Shown piece by piece: positions 14,505 to 23,273 of a DNA stretch of 64,000 bases. Each line of letters begins with the position of its first letter. The first letter of the stretch is position 1. Made by a program: the position numbers and the translations under genes. The DNA is from UBA6168 sp031426435 (GTDB lineage: Bacteria; Bacteroidota; Bacteroidia; Chitinophagales; Saprospiraceae). The stretch is from positions 1 to 64,000 of the forward strand of contig JANPLH010000286.1 of assembly GCA_031426435.1 (NCBI GenBank), given 5' to 3'. The notes beneath the pieces were generated by a model, which saw nothing but the letters and a program-made list of their open reading frames with translations, was not told the origin of the DNA and ran no database searches.

Positions 14505-16280
14505 ATGGAATCCACCGCCAAGCAAAGCGTTGACTATAAACTCCTCGGCAGGGTCGTAGCCCAAGCCAAGCCATACCGTGGCACACTGTCATTGGCGGCC
14601 ACGCTGGCCGTTGTGCTAGCGCCCATCGCCATCCTGCGGCCTTGGCTGGTGCAGGAGATGGTGGACAAGCACATCTTCCGCCACGACATACCTGGCCTGA
14701 CCAAAATGGCATTGTTCTTCGTCGGGGTTTTGGTCTTCGAGTCGGTGCTGCGCTATTTTTTTCTCTATGCCTCCAGTTGGGTCGGGCAGGCCGTAGTGCG
14801 TGACCTGCGGGTAAAAGTCTTCAACCATATCACCTCGCTGCGGCTCACCTACTTCGACCGCACCCCCATTGGCATCAGCACTACCCGCACCATCAGCGAC
14901 ATCGAGAACATCAACGCCGTGTTCTCGCAGGGCATCATCACCATCATCGCCGACTTCATCACGGTCTTCGTGGTGTTGGGCGTCATGTTCTGGGTGAGCT
15001 GGAAACTGACCATGGTCTGCCTCATCACCATGCCGTTCCTCATTGCGGCCACGTATATTTTCAAGGAGGCCATCAAAACCTCGTTCCAACAGGTGCGGGC
15101 GCAGGTGGCCAAGATGACGGCCTTCCTCCAGGAGCGGCTCACGGGCATGAAAATCGTGCAAATTTTCAACGCCGAGGCGCAGGAGATGGAGAAGTTCAAG
15201 GCCATCAACCGGGACTATACCAAAGCCAATATCAACGCTATTCTTGCCTATTCCATCTACTATCCGGTGGTCGAAATCATCTCGGCAGCGTCGCTGGGCC
15301 TCATGGTCTGGTACGGCGCAAGGGAGAGCCTGGGCAGCCCCGACGCTGGAGTTGGGGTATCGCTCGGCACGCTCGTCGCCTTCCCGCTCTACCTCAACAT
15401 GCTCTTCCGCCCCATTCGTATGCTCGCCGATAAATTCAATACGCTGCAAATGGGGCTCGTCGCTTCCGAGCGGGTCTTCTCCCTGCTCGACCGCAACGAC
15501 CATATCAAAAACGACGGCAAGCTTTCTCCCGAAAGACTACGGGGCGAAGTGGCGTTCAAGCAAATCTGGTTCGCCTACACGGAGCAGGATTGGGTGCTGC
15601 ACAACGTCAGCTTCGACATCCGCCCCGGCGAGACGCTGGCCATAGTGGGCAGCACTGGCTCCGGCAAAACGAGCATCATCAGCATCCTCAACCGTCTGTA
15701 CGAAACGCAAAAGGGCAGCATCGAGATTGACGGCACAAACATCCGGGACTACGAGCTTCATGCGCTCCGCAAACACATGGCCGTGGTCTTGCAGGACGTG
15801 TTCCTGTTCAGCGGCACGGTGCTGGAGAATATTACGCTCCGCAATGACCGCATCAGCCGGGAGCAAGTGCTGGAAGCCGCCAAGATGATAGGGGCACACG
15901 AGTTCATCGAGAAGCTGCCAGGCGGCTACCAGTACCAGGTGCAGGAGCGGGGCGCTACCCTGAGCATGGGCCAGCGGCAGCTCATCAGCTTCGTGCGGGC
16001 GCTCGTCTTCGACCCACAAATCCTCATCCTCGACGAGGCCACCTCGTCCATTGACCCAGAGTCGGAGTCGGTCATTCAATACGCCATCGAAAAGCTCATT
16101 GCAAAGCGCACGAGCATCATCATCGCCCACCGCCTGAGCACCATCCGCCACGCCAATAAAATCCTCGTTTTGGAAAAAGGCGAGGTGCGGGAGTTCGGGA
16201 CGCACGAGGAGTTGTTGCAAAATGAAAACGGAAGGTATCGGGAGTTGTATGAGATGCAATTTTTGCAGGTGGTGGGGTGA
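14505..16280 (+). CDS. ABC exporter, fused permease and ATPase (MsbA/Bmr-like half transporter)
   Basis: A protein of 591 residues. The N-terminal ~340 residues are a six-helix ABC transmembrane type-1 domain, including TISDIENINAVFSQGIITIIADF typical of multidrug and lipid exporters. The ATPase carries Walker A VGSTGSGKTS (near 382), the signature LSMGQRQL (near 486; GG replaced by MG), Walker B ILILDEATSSID (near 507) and the switch His in IIAHRLSTI (near 540). It should work as a homodimer in the inner membrane, or as a heterodimer with a partner elsewhere. The substrate is not predictable. Confidence 0.93.
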   Translation: MESTAKQSVDYKLLGRVVAQAKPYRGTLSLAATLAVVLAPIAILRPWLVQEMVDKHIFRHDIPGLTKMALFFVGVLVFESVLRYFFLYASSWVGQAVVRDLRVKVFNHITSLRLTYFDRTPIGISTTRTISDIENINAVFSQGIITIIADFITVFVVLGVMFWVSWKLTMVCLITMPFLIAATYIFKEAIKTSFQQVRAQVAKMTAFLQERLTGMKIVQIFNAEAQEMEKFKAINRDYTKANINAILAYSIYYPVVEIISAASLGLMVWYGARESLGSPDAGVGVSLGTLVAFPLYLNMLFRPIRMLADKFNTLQMGLVASERVFSLLDRNDHIKNDGKLSPERLRGEVAFKQIWFAYTEQDWVLHNVSFDIRPGETLAIVGSTGSGKTSIISILNRLYETQKGSIEIDGTNIRDYELHALRKHMAVVLQDVFLFSGTVLENITLRNDRISREQVLEAAKMIGAHEFIEKLPGGYQYQVQERGATLSMGQRQLISFVRALVFDPQILILDEATSSIDPESESVIQYAIEKLIAKRTSIIIAHRLSTIRHANKILVLEKGEVREFGTHEELLQNENGRYRELYEMQFLQVVG

Positions 16281-16288
16281 GGCTGCCA

Positions 16289-16319
16289 TTTGAACTCTAA
16301 AAGCTATTCTTTACCTTTG
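16289..16319 (+). promoter_or_regulatory. canonical promoter of the second toxin-antitoxin pair
   Basis: TTTG (16289-16292), exactly 19 bases, TACCTTTG (16312-16319): a perfect match to the Bacteroidota consensus. The ATG follows at 16367. Confidence 0.8.
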
Positions 16320-16366
16320 TTGAAATATCCTCGCAAAAGGGTTCTTCTTCCGAAAAAAAATATGCC

Positions 16367-16591
16367 ATGCAAACTGAAAGCCCAAGGGTAAATGAAATTA
16401 GCAATTTGGTTTCCATGTTGAACGATGCAGACCAAGAAGCGCTTTTGAAAGCACTAAAATCACAGGTCTTGCTTGCCCAAGCCCGGCACTTAGACCAATC
16501 TGTAAAGTCGAACAAAATAGGAATGGACGAAATCGTCAAGATTGTTCGACAGGTTCGCCAAATCCGCACTGACGGCCATGCATCCGCTTGA
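16367..16591 (+). CDS. putative antitoxin of a PIN pair
   Basis: A protein of 74 residues, all-helical by composition: ISNLVSMLNDADQEALLKALKSQVLLAQARHLDQSV, then MDEIVKIVRQVRQIR. The helix-turn-helix-like early part would suit operator binding and the late part toxin binding, but neither is proven. It overlaps the PIN gene by 14 bases and is preceded by a perfect promoter. It is not similar to the antitoxin at 4861. Confidence 0.7.
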   Translation: MQTESPRVNEISNLVSMLNDADQEALLKALKSQVLLAQARHLDQSVKSNKIGMDEIVKIVRQVRQIRTDGHASA

Positions 16592-16997
16592 AATCGTATT
16601 CGACACAAACATTTGGATAAGGTATATCCTAAAGGCACAGTTGGAGAAACTCACCTTGCTCATTTTGGAAAATGACTTGACCGTCTATTCTTCAGAGCGA
16701 CTGATTGCCGAATTGGAAACAGTTTTGAATTACCCTGAGATTGCAAACCGCCTCACCCTTCCCCTCAGTGAATATGTTGATTTTCATCGAAAGCTTGCCA
16801 TAGTTTCACCTGTCATGTATGCTTTCCGGGGCAGCCCTGACCCAAAAGATGATTTTCTTTTCGACCTTGCTATTTCAGCCGAAGCTAACTATCTGGTGAC
16901 AGAAGACAAGCCTTTATTGGCACTTGGATATGTGAGGTATGTTCGGGTTATTTCTTTATCAGATTTTTTTGAGTTGCTGAAAACAAGAATTCAGTAG
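16578..16997 (+). CDS. PIN-domain toxin (COG1569-like)
   Basis: A protein of 139 residues; the ATG at 16578 gives the family N-terminus MHPLEIVFDTNIWIRYIL. The acidic set is complete: Asp9 in VFDTNIW, Glu45 in LIAELETVL, Asp92 in PKDDFLFDLAISAEANYLVTED and Asp110. This group is annotated as 'putative toxin-antitoxin system toxin component, PIN family'. It should be an Mg2+-dependent RNase blocked by the upstream protein. It belongs to a different PIN subfamily from the gene at 5123. Confidence 0.86.
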   Translation: MHPLEIVFDTNIWIRYILKAQLEKLTLLILENDLTVYSSERLIAELETVLNYPEIANRLTLPLSEYVDFHRKLAIVSPVMYAFRGSPDPKDDFLFDLAISAEANYLVTEDKPLLALGYVRYVRVISLSDFFELLKTRIQ

Positions 16998-17099
16998 CAG
17001 TTTTTGAGCCAGTTAAATTTCTGAAATTTAATTGAATATAGTAAGCGCATATTACGCTGCGTTAAACCTACACAAATATAACTTCCTTATAAATGGCTT

Positions 17100-17738
17100 T
17101 CATCTATTTGCAAATGGCACCCAAATTTCCAATCCCGGCTGCTTGCCCGTCAGCATTTCAAGTAAGGTAAAAATGAAATCATTCTCTTGTTGCCCACTAT
17201 CCTCGGCCATTTTCTTTAAAGCTCCCATTCCTACACTAAACAACTGCGTCAAGTCAATTTTCCATTTGCCATCTTCTTTATAGAAATGGAAATAAAATGG
17301 CGCAGAATCACCACCAACCACGAATTGTCCTTGGGCAAAATTATCTTTTATGATTATTTCACCCACACTACTATTCACTACACTATTCTTGCCGACCATG
17401 CCTTGCTTTATTGCATAGATGAAAAGCCCCTTGCCATCCAAAGGCATAATATCACTTTTATCAGCCCGATGCCTTACCGAAAATACTGTCACTTTATCCA
17501 ATATGTTGAGTTTTTCAATACTGGAGGAATCTCCTACTTTTATTATTTCCAGCATATCAATGTAGTATTGGATAGTTCGGCTATCTACATAATTGGCCGC
17601 CTCTTCACCTCGGTCGTTAAGAATGGCCGATTTATAATCCTCAAAAACTGTCTTTATGGATTTAATCTCATTATCTTGAGAATGAATGGGCGAGGCAATT
17701 AAAAAGAAAAGGGCAACTAGGCTGAATGTGATTTTCAT
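17100..17738 (-). CDS. secreted protein of unknown function
   Basis: A protein of 212 residues; the start at 17738 opens a clear signal peptide (MKITFSLVALFFLIASPIHS, cleavage near 20). The mature protein has a helical start (EIKSIKTVFEDYKSAILNDRGEEAANYVD), a middle with VTVFSVRHRADKS, then IIIKDNFAQGQFVVGGDSAPFYFHFYKEDGKWKIDLTQLF, a layout like NTF2/DUF4440-type cone proteins. I do not assign a family. It is probably periplasmic. Its GC content is lower than most neighbours. Confidence 0.75.
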   Translation of the reverse strand: MKITFSLVALFFLIASPIHSQDNEIKSIKTVFEDYKSAILNDRGEEAANYVDSRTIQYYIDMLEIIKVGDSSSIEKLNILDKVTVFSVRHRADKSDIMPLDGKGLFIYAIKQGMVGKNSVVNSSVGEIIIKDNFAQGQFVVGGDSAPFYFHFYKEDGKWKIDLTQLFSVGMGALKKMAEDSGQQENDFIFTLLEMLTGKQPGLEIWVPFANR

Positions 17739-17826
17739 TGGTATAAAATGATTAATAAAAGTTTTGCTTAAATGCACAGGAATGAGTTTGGAAATATAAT
17801 TTTTGCATAAGCTCAATTAAAACACC

Positions 17827-18849
17827 TCACTTCTCCCGCCAAACCCAATCCCCCCATCCATTCACGTACCCCCATTTCCCGCCGATGCTGACCCATGAAA
17901 GCCCATCCCGGAATGGCATGACCGCATCGAACATAGGCTGTATGACCACCCGGCCTGTTGGGTCCATGAAGCCCCATTGCTCATGGTGATCCTTCACTTG
18001 TGCCATGCCCTCTGAGAATACGCCCGCATCGGCGAAGCCGGGCTTGATGACCATCTCACCTGCTTTGTTCACGTAGCCGAACTTGCCGGCCTGTTCCACC
18101 AGTGCCAGCCCCTCGCCGAAGTCACCGGCGAAGTCGTATTGCGGAGGCACCACCACCTCGCCCGATTGGCTCACGAAGCCGTATTTGCCGTCCTGCACCG
18201 CCACGGCCATGCCGTCGTAGAACTGGCCGTTGGTGTAGTCGTCGAGGAGGTCGAACTGGGGCTTTAGCAGCAGCTTGCCCGATTTGTCCACCAGCCCCCA
18301 ACGGCCCTGGCGTACCACTACGGCCACGCCATCCTGAAAGGTCTGGCACTCATCAAACAGTGGGTCAATGACCAAATCGCCGCTACGGTTCACATAGCCG
18401 GACACTTCGCCTTCCGTGACAGGGGCCAAGTCGCTCTGGAACTCTCCTGCCCAGTCGAACTGGGGCCGGATGACCATTTGACCCGAAGGGTCAATAAAGC
18501 CGAACTGTTCGTCTATACAAATAGGTGCCAGGCCCTCGCTGAAGTCGCCCGCTTGGTCGAACTGGATGGGAATGGCCAAGCGGCCCCGCTCATCCATATA
18601 GCCCCATTTTTGCACTAATTTCACCTTCGCCAATTGCTCCTCGAACAGCCCGACATAGTTGTAGGTATTGCGGAGCAACAAACGCCCCTGACTGTCGAGC
18701 GGCACCATGCGGTCGTTAAGGCGCACCCGTGAAAAGCCATTGTAGAAGTCCTCGGCCTCCACGTACTGCGGCTCTATGACCACCTCGCCGATGGCATCCA
18801 TGAAGCCGTACTTGCCGTCTTCCTTAATTTTGAATAGTGGTTTTGTCAT
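17827..18849 (-). CDS. WG-repeat protein
   Basis: A protein of 340 residues; the start at 18849 removes an upstream extension that is only the neighbouring repeat hairpin. The whole protein is about ten WG repeats of 30-33 residues with the pattern 'KYGFMDxxGxVVIxPQYDxAxxFxxGLAxV', for example KYGFVSQSGEVVVPPQYDFAGDF and KFGYVNKAGEMVIKPGF. No signal peptide is present. WG repeats form extended beta structures; their function is generally unknown, possibly binding. The gene lies 30 bases from the repeat hairpin that separates it from the peptidase gene. Confidence 0.93.
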   Translation of the reverse strand: MTKPLFKIKEDGKYGFMDAIGEVVIEPQYVEAEDFYNGFSRVRLNDRMVPLDSQGRLLLRNTYNYVGLFEEQLAKVKLVQKWGYMDERGRLAIPIQFDQAGDFSEGLAPICIDEQFGFIDPSGQMVIRPQFDWAGEFQSDLAPVTEGEVSGYVNRSGDLVIDPLFDECQTFQDGVAVVVRQGRWGLVDKSGKLLLKPQFDLLDDYTNGQFYDGMAVAVQDGKYGFVSQSGEVVVPPQYDFAGDFGEGLALVEQAGKFGYVNKAGEMVIKPGFADAGVFSEGMAQVKDHHEQWGFMDPTGRVVIQPMFDAVMPFRDGLSWVSIGGKWGYVNGWGDWVWREK

Positions 18850-18879
18850 GCAGGTTCTGTCGTAAAGCGGGCAAGATAA

Positions 18880-18957
18880 GAAGGATTGAAGGATTGAATG
18901 AAAGAAGGATTGAAGTACGGGACAACCCTTCAATCCTTCATTCCTTCAATCCTTCTC
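18880..18957. repeat. short-word hairpin (AAGGATTGA type)
   Basis: The left arm has three copies of AAGGATTGA; the right arm has complementary TCAATCCTT copies; the loop is TACGGGACAACC-like. It sits between two minus-strand genes, ending three bases from the peptidase stop codon. Confidence 0.85.
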
Positions 18958-18959
18958 TC

Positions 18960-20975
18960 TCAATCAATCCTTTCAATAAACTCCTTGCCGAACATCACCT
19001 CGAATTTGCCGGACTCGATGTCCGTTTTGCGAAGCTCCCGGCGGCCTCCGAGGTTTTTGTGCAAAAAATGCTCTGTGATGGCCCAAAACGACACCCAGGA
19101 TTCGGGTTTGTCGTAGTCGTGGCCCTCCTCAGGGTAGAAGAAATAGATGACCTGTTTCTTGTTTGCGTTCAGTTCGGAGGCGAATTTGTCCGATTGTTCT
19201 TGGGGCACGACTTGGTCCAAAGTGCCCGTGGTAAGCAGCATGGGGCCTTTGATGTTTTTCACGTAGGTCATTGGCGAATGCTTTTCGAGCTGGGCGAGGC
19301 CCTCCGGAGTATTGGGGTCGCCCACCCGTTCAATCCACAGGCTGTCGCCTTGCAGCAGGGGTGCCTTGTAGAAGCCGGGCAGGTCGCCGAGGCCGTACAT
19401 GGACACACCGCAGGCGAAGAGGTCGGGTGCAGCGCCCATCGCAAAGTTGGCGGCATAGCCACCGTACGACCAGCCCCAGATGCCGAGGCGCTTGGGGTGA
19501 GCGATGCCCTGTTTTTTCGCCCATTCTGCCACGTCCACGATGTCGAAGTGCATGCCCTCGCCGAACTGCATGTTGCCAGCGTCGAGCATGGCCTTGCCGA
19601 GGCCCGTGGTGCCCCTGAACTCCATGTTGATGACGACGTAGCCCCGGTTGGCCAGCAGTTGGAAATTGCGGTTGTGAAACCAGCTGTTCCAATGTGTGAC
19701 GCCCGCCCAGGGGCCACCGTGAATGTAAATCACAGTCGGTAGCGGCACTTTTGGGAGCCCGTTCGCATTGCTCATGCCGAAGGGCACATAGACATGAACG
19801 GGCAGTTTGAGCCCATCACGGGTGGTCACGACATGGCTGGTGCGGGTGGGCATGTCGTAGCCGTCGAGGTGCTCGTAGTCGTTGAAGAGGGGGAGCAGTT
19901 TTTTGTCCTTTCGGCTGTAGAGGAAGTATTGCAGTGGGTCGCCGTCCATCTTCCGCACCAGCCAGGTGCTGTCGTTTTGACTGGCCGAAGCGAAGCCCAA
20001 GTTGACCAGTTCTTTTTCCAAAAACTCGAAATCCGCTGTGGCGGCATCGCCGATGAAATGGCGTCGGGTATTGCCGTAGAGCGCCACCACGGAGGTTGGA
20101 TTGCCAGTCATGTCCAAGGTGAAGGCACCGGGGTAGATATCGGCGTCGGGGTCGCTGGCGAGTTCGGTCACCTTGCCCGTTTCGGTGCTGATGGCCACGA
20201 GGCTGGCCTTGTCCTTGCCCGTGTTGTCGGTGGCATAGATGGTCTTGCCGTCATTGCTCACGGAAACGATTTTGGATACGCCGCCGATGAAAAAATCGGG
20301 GGAAAAGGGGTAGCGGAAAACCTCTTTCCATTGACCCTCGTGTTTGCGGAAGATGCTGCGCACTTCTTGCGAATCTTGCCGCAGGCAGGCCACCATGCCG
20401 AAGTTTTCATCGAAAAAAACCTGCTGCATGTCCTCCATGAAACCGAGGCGCTTGGAGGCACCGCTCAGGAGGTCGAGCTGGTAGATGCCGCTCTGGGCCG
20501 GGTCAATGGCCTCGATATTGGCGGCTATTTTATTGGGGAAACGGCGGCTTGTGTGCATCACCGTCAGCTTTTTGAAGGGGAAGACGTTCACCCTGCGCAT
20601 CTTGTTGGCGGTGAGCGAGGTGCTGTAAAGCACGAAGTTGGTGTCCTGTTGGAGCACCGCCATCATCAAGCCATCGTAGAGCAGGTGCCAGTTGACCAAC
20701 TTGCCCTCGAAGCGGCGTTTTTTCTCGCTCAGGGGCATTTTTTCCTGGATGTAATAGAGCGTACTGTCCAAGCCGTCCGCCTTTTTTTGGTAAAAAACGG
20801 TGGTGCCGTCGGAGGAGAGGCGCACGTTGTGCCGGGTCTTTTCCTTGAACAGCAGGGTGCGGGGGATGAGGTTGTCTGGCGTGGGCTTTTGGGCGAGCAG
20901 TGGCCCATTGCGGAGCGATGCCAATGACACAAGGGCAACGGCGAGCAACAGGCGGTACGTGGTGGAATGTTTCAT
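18960..20975 (-). CDS. secreted S9 family (prolyl oligopeptidase-like) peptidase
   Basis: A protein of 671 residues with a signal peptide (LLLAVALVSLASL, cleavage near 28). Residues ~40-390 form a WD40/beta-propeller-like gate; residues ~400-660 are the alpha/beta-hydrolase peptidase domain. The catalytic triad is Ser503 in GWSYGGY, Asp587 in TGTLDQVVP and His619 in EEGHDYD. HGGPW (oxyanion hole) is present. It resembles dipeptidyl-aminopeptidase/acylaminoacyl-peptidase and cuts short peptides in the periplasm or outside. It is transcribed upstream of the WG-repeat gene, separated by a hairpin. Confidence 0.93.
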   Translation of the reverse strand: MKHSTTYRLLLAVALVSLASLRNGPLLAQKPTPDNLIPRTLLFKEKTRHNVRLSSDGTTVFYQKKADGLDSTLYYIQEKMPLSEKKRRFEGKLVNWHLLYDGLMMAVLQQDTNFVLYSTSLTANKMRRVNVFPFKKLTVMHTSRRFPNKIAANIEAIDPAQSGIYQLDLLSGASKRLGFMEDMQQVFFDENFGMVACLRQDSQEVRSIFRKHEGQWKEVFRYPFSPDFFIGGVSKIVSVSNDGKTIYATDNTGKDKASLVAISTETGKVTELASDPDADIYPGAFTLDMTGNPTSVVALYGNTRRHFIGDAATADFEFLEKELVNLGFASASQNDSTWLVRKMDGDPLQYFLYSRKDKKLLPLFNDYEHLDGYDMPTRTSHVVTTRDGLKLPVHVYVPFGMSNANGLPKVPLPTVIYIHGGPWAGVTHWNSWFHNRNFQLLANRGYVVINMEFRGTTGLGKAMLDAGNMQFGEGMHFDIVDVAEWAKKQGIAHPKRLGIWGWSYGGYAANFAMGAAPDLFACGVSMYGLGDLPGFYKAPLLQGDSLWIERVGDPNTPEGLAQLEKHSPMTYVKNIKGPMLLTTGTLDQVVPQEQSDKFASELNANKKQVIYFFYPEEGHDYDKPESWVSFWAITEHFLHKNLGGRRELRKTDIESGKFEVMFGKEFIERID

Positions 20976-21123
20976 GAAATTTGAATGCTTTTTTTGAAAA
21001 TGCGGGGCGAAATTAGGGACTTGGCAGGGAATTCAATGCTAAGAATGCGGAAAGCCCAAATTGCTGTTATTTTTGATGGCTTTTCCCCACCGAGCTGCCA
21101 ATTTTACTTAAAAATTGCTATTG

Positions 21124-23115
21124 ATGACAAAGCGCTTTTACCTCACTTCCTACGCCATTTTCGTTGCATGGATGGCCTTCGGCCAAGATTGGCAGTCGAA
21201 AATTGACCCTGCCGTTTTTCAGCCCGCAGCCGCTGGGCTAACCGTTGACTGCATCGTGGTATTGGCCGAGCAGGCCGAATTGAGCGAAGCCAATTTTATT
21301 CCAAAAAGAAAGGACAAAGGAGCATAAGTTTACCAACAACTAAAGGCCACCGCCGAGCTTACACAGGGCCCGGTAATAAAAGCTATGCAAGCGCATGGCT
21401 CGCCGTACCGCCCGTTTTTCATCGTGAACATGGTACAAGTGGAGCGGGCAGACATGGCCCTGCTCGAAGCACTCGCTCGTATGCCAGCTATTGGCCGCAT
21501 TGACCCAAACCCAGTAGTGCGCCAAGACTTGCCCCGCCCCGATTCTTCGGGTGCGGGCGATCGAACTGTCGAATGGGGCATAGCGCAAATCGGTGCTGAC
21601 GACGTTTGGTCACCGCTTGGCTACAACGGCACGGGCATCGTGGTCGGAGGGCAAGACACGGGTTATGATTGGGACCACATAGCGTTAAAAAGCAAATACC
21701 GAGGCTGGAACGGCTCCACCACCGACCATAATTTCAATTGGCATGATGCCATACATAGCGGCAGCTCCAATCCCTGTGGCTTCAACAGCCCCGAACCTTG
21801 CGACGATTTCGGTCATGGTACACACACAATGGGAACCATGACAGGCAGCGAAGGAATCAACGAAATTGGTGTAGCACCCGGTGCAAAATGGATTGGCTGC
21901 CGCAACATGAATGTGGGGAACGGCACGCCAACCACTTATATCGAGTGCTTTGAGTTTTTCCTTGCTCCTACTGATTCAACTGGTGCCATTTCCACTGCCA
22001 ACCCTTTGCTGGCACCCGATGTCATCAACAATTCGTGGGCTTGCCCAATTTCAGAGGGCTGCAATTCTGGAAACTATGCCACGATGGAAACGGCTGTCAA
22101 TAACCTGACAAATGCGGGCATCGTGGTAGTGGCTTCGGCGGGCAACAGTGGCTCCAATGGCTGCGCCTCCATCAACGACCCGCCCGCCTTTTATGCCAAC
22201 AGTTTCTCGGTGGGCGCTACCAATAACTTGGACAGCATTGCCAGCTTCAGCAGCCGGGGACCAGCCAGCTACTCCAGCCTGACGAAACCGGAAATAAGCG
22301 CACCCGGTGTTAGCGTCAGGTCGAGCACCCCTAACGACAACTATAGCATCTACAGTGGCACCAGCATGGCTGGGCCGCATATCGTCGGTACGGTGGCGCT
22401 CATGTTGGATGCCAACCCAAACATGACGGTTGCCATGTTGCGCAGCAAAATACAAGACACCGCCGTGCCAAAGACGCATTGGCAAACCTGTGGCGGCACC
22501 CCCGGCACTTCCATTCCGAACAATACCTACGGCCATGGCCGGGTGGACGCCCTCGCCGCCGTGAACGCCGCCCTGGTGTTGCTGCCCGTGGAACTCATTG
22601 ATTTTCAGGGCTTTTTGCAGGGCAAAACCGTGCAACTCAGCTGGGAAGTGGCTCCCGACGGCAGCTTGAACCACTTCGAATTGGAGCGCTACGGCAGCCA
22701 CTTGGATTGGGTGACCATCCACCGCACGGTCTTTTCTCCTGAACAGGGCCGCTACCACTACCTCGACCCCAGCCCCGCCGCTGGCACCAACTACTATCGC
22801 CTGAAAATGGTGGACATTGACGGCAGCGTCGAATACTCCGAAATCGTGGCCGTGCGCTGGTCGGGCAAGGCGGAACTTCACCTGTCGCCAAACCCTGCCA
22901 ACGGCTTGCTAAAATTGAGCGCCAACTGGCAGCCCGGCCTTGTGAGCATTGAGGTTTTCGATGCAAAAGGCAGCTTGCTGCAACGGAAAACCACCCAAGT
23001 TGATACTGCCTCGGAGCCGCTTGAATTGGACGTGGCAGCCTTGCCTTCCGGGGTTTATTACCTCCAAGTTTTCGGTGAAAATGGTAGGATGCAGCAGAAG
23101 TTTGCGAAGTGGTAG
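21124..23115 (+). pseudogene. T9SS-exported subtilisin-like protease interrupted by an in-frame TAA
   Basis: The frame from the ATG at 21124 to 23115 is one S8 protease gene broken only by TAA at 21325-21327 (codon 68). Before it lie a signal peptide (ending WMAFGQ) and the start of a propeptide. After it come the rest of the propeptide and the catalytic domain: Asp in GGQDTGYD, His in DFGHGTHTMG, oxyanion Asn in SAGNSGSNG, Ser in SGTSMAGPH. A T9SS type A sorting domain (LHLSPNPANG...) ends it. No frame change occurs across the stop. Either a recent nonsense mutation (for example TAT/TAC to TAA), a sequencing error or readthrough. An internal start near 21385 would lack a signal peptide. Confidence 0.85.
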
Positions 23116-23235
23116 AATTGAGATTGTTGAATTGGTAGATTGCTAAATTGTTATTTGGCAGTCGGCAATGGGCGTTTTTGGATGTAATTAGTCAATTTCA
23201 AACAAACCCCTACTTTAGCCGCCGAAGCCCCAAAG

Positions 23236-23273
23236 CAATGAAACAATGAATCAATTCAACAATGAGACAATGG
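23236..23273. repeat. tandem word array (AACAATGA type), single arm
   Basis: Five degenerate copies of AA(A/T)CAATGA just upstream of and overlapping the DUF819 start. Related to the TGAAACAATG words at 52588. Confidence 0.65.

Noticed and set aside
19794..20927. A 377-codon plus-strand frame
   Set aside because: Antisense shadow of the S9 peptidase.
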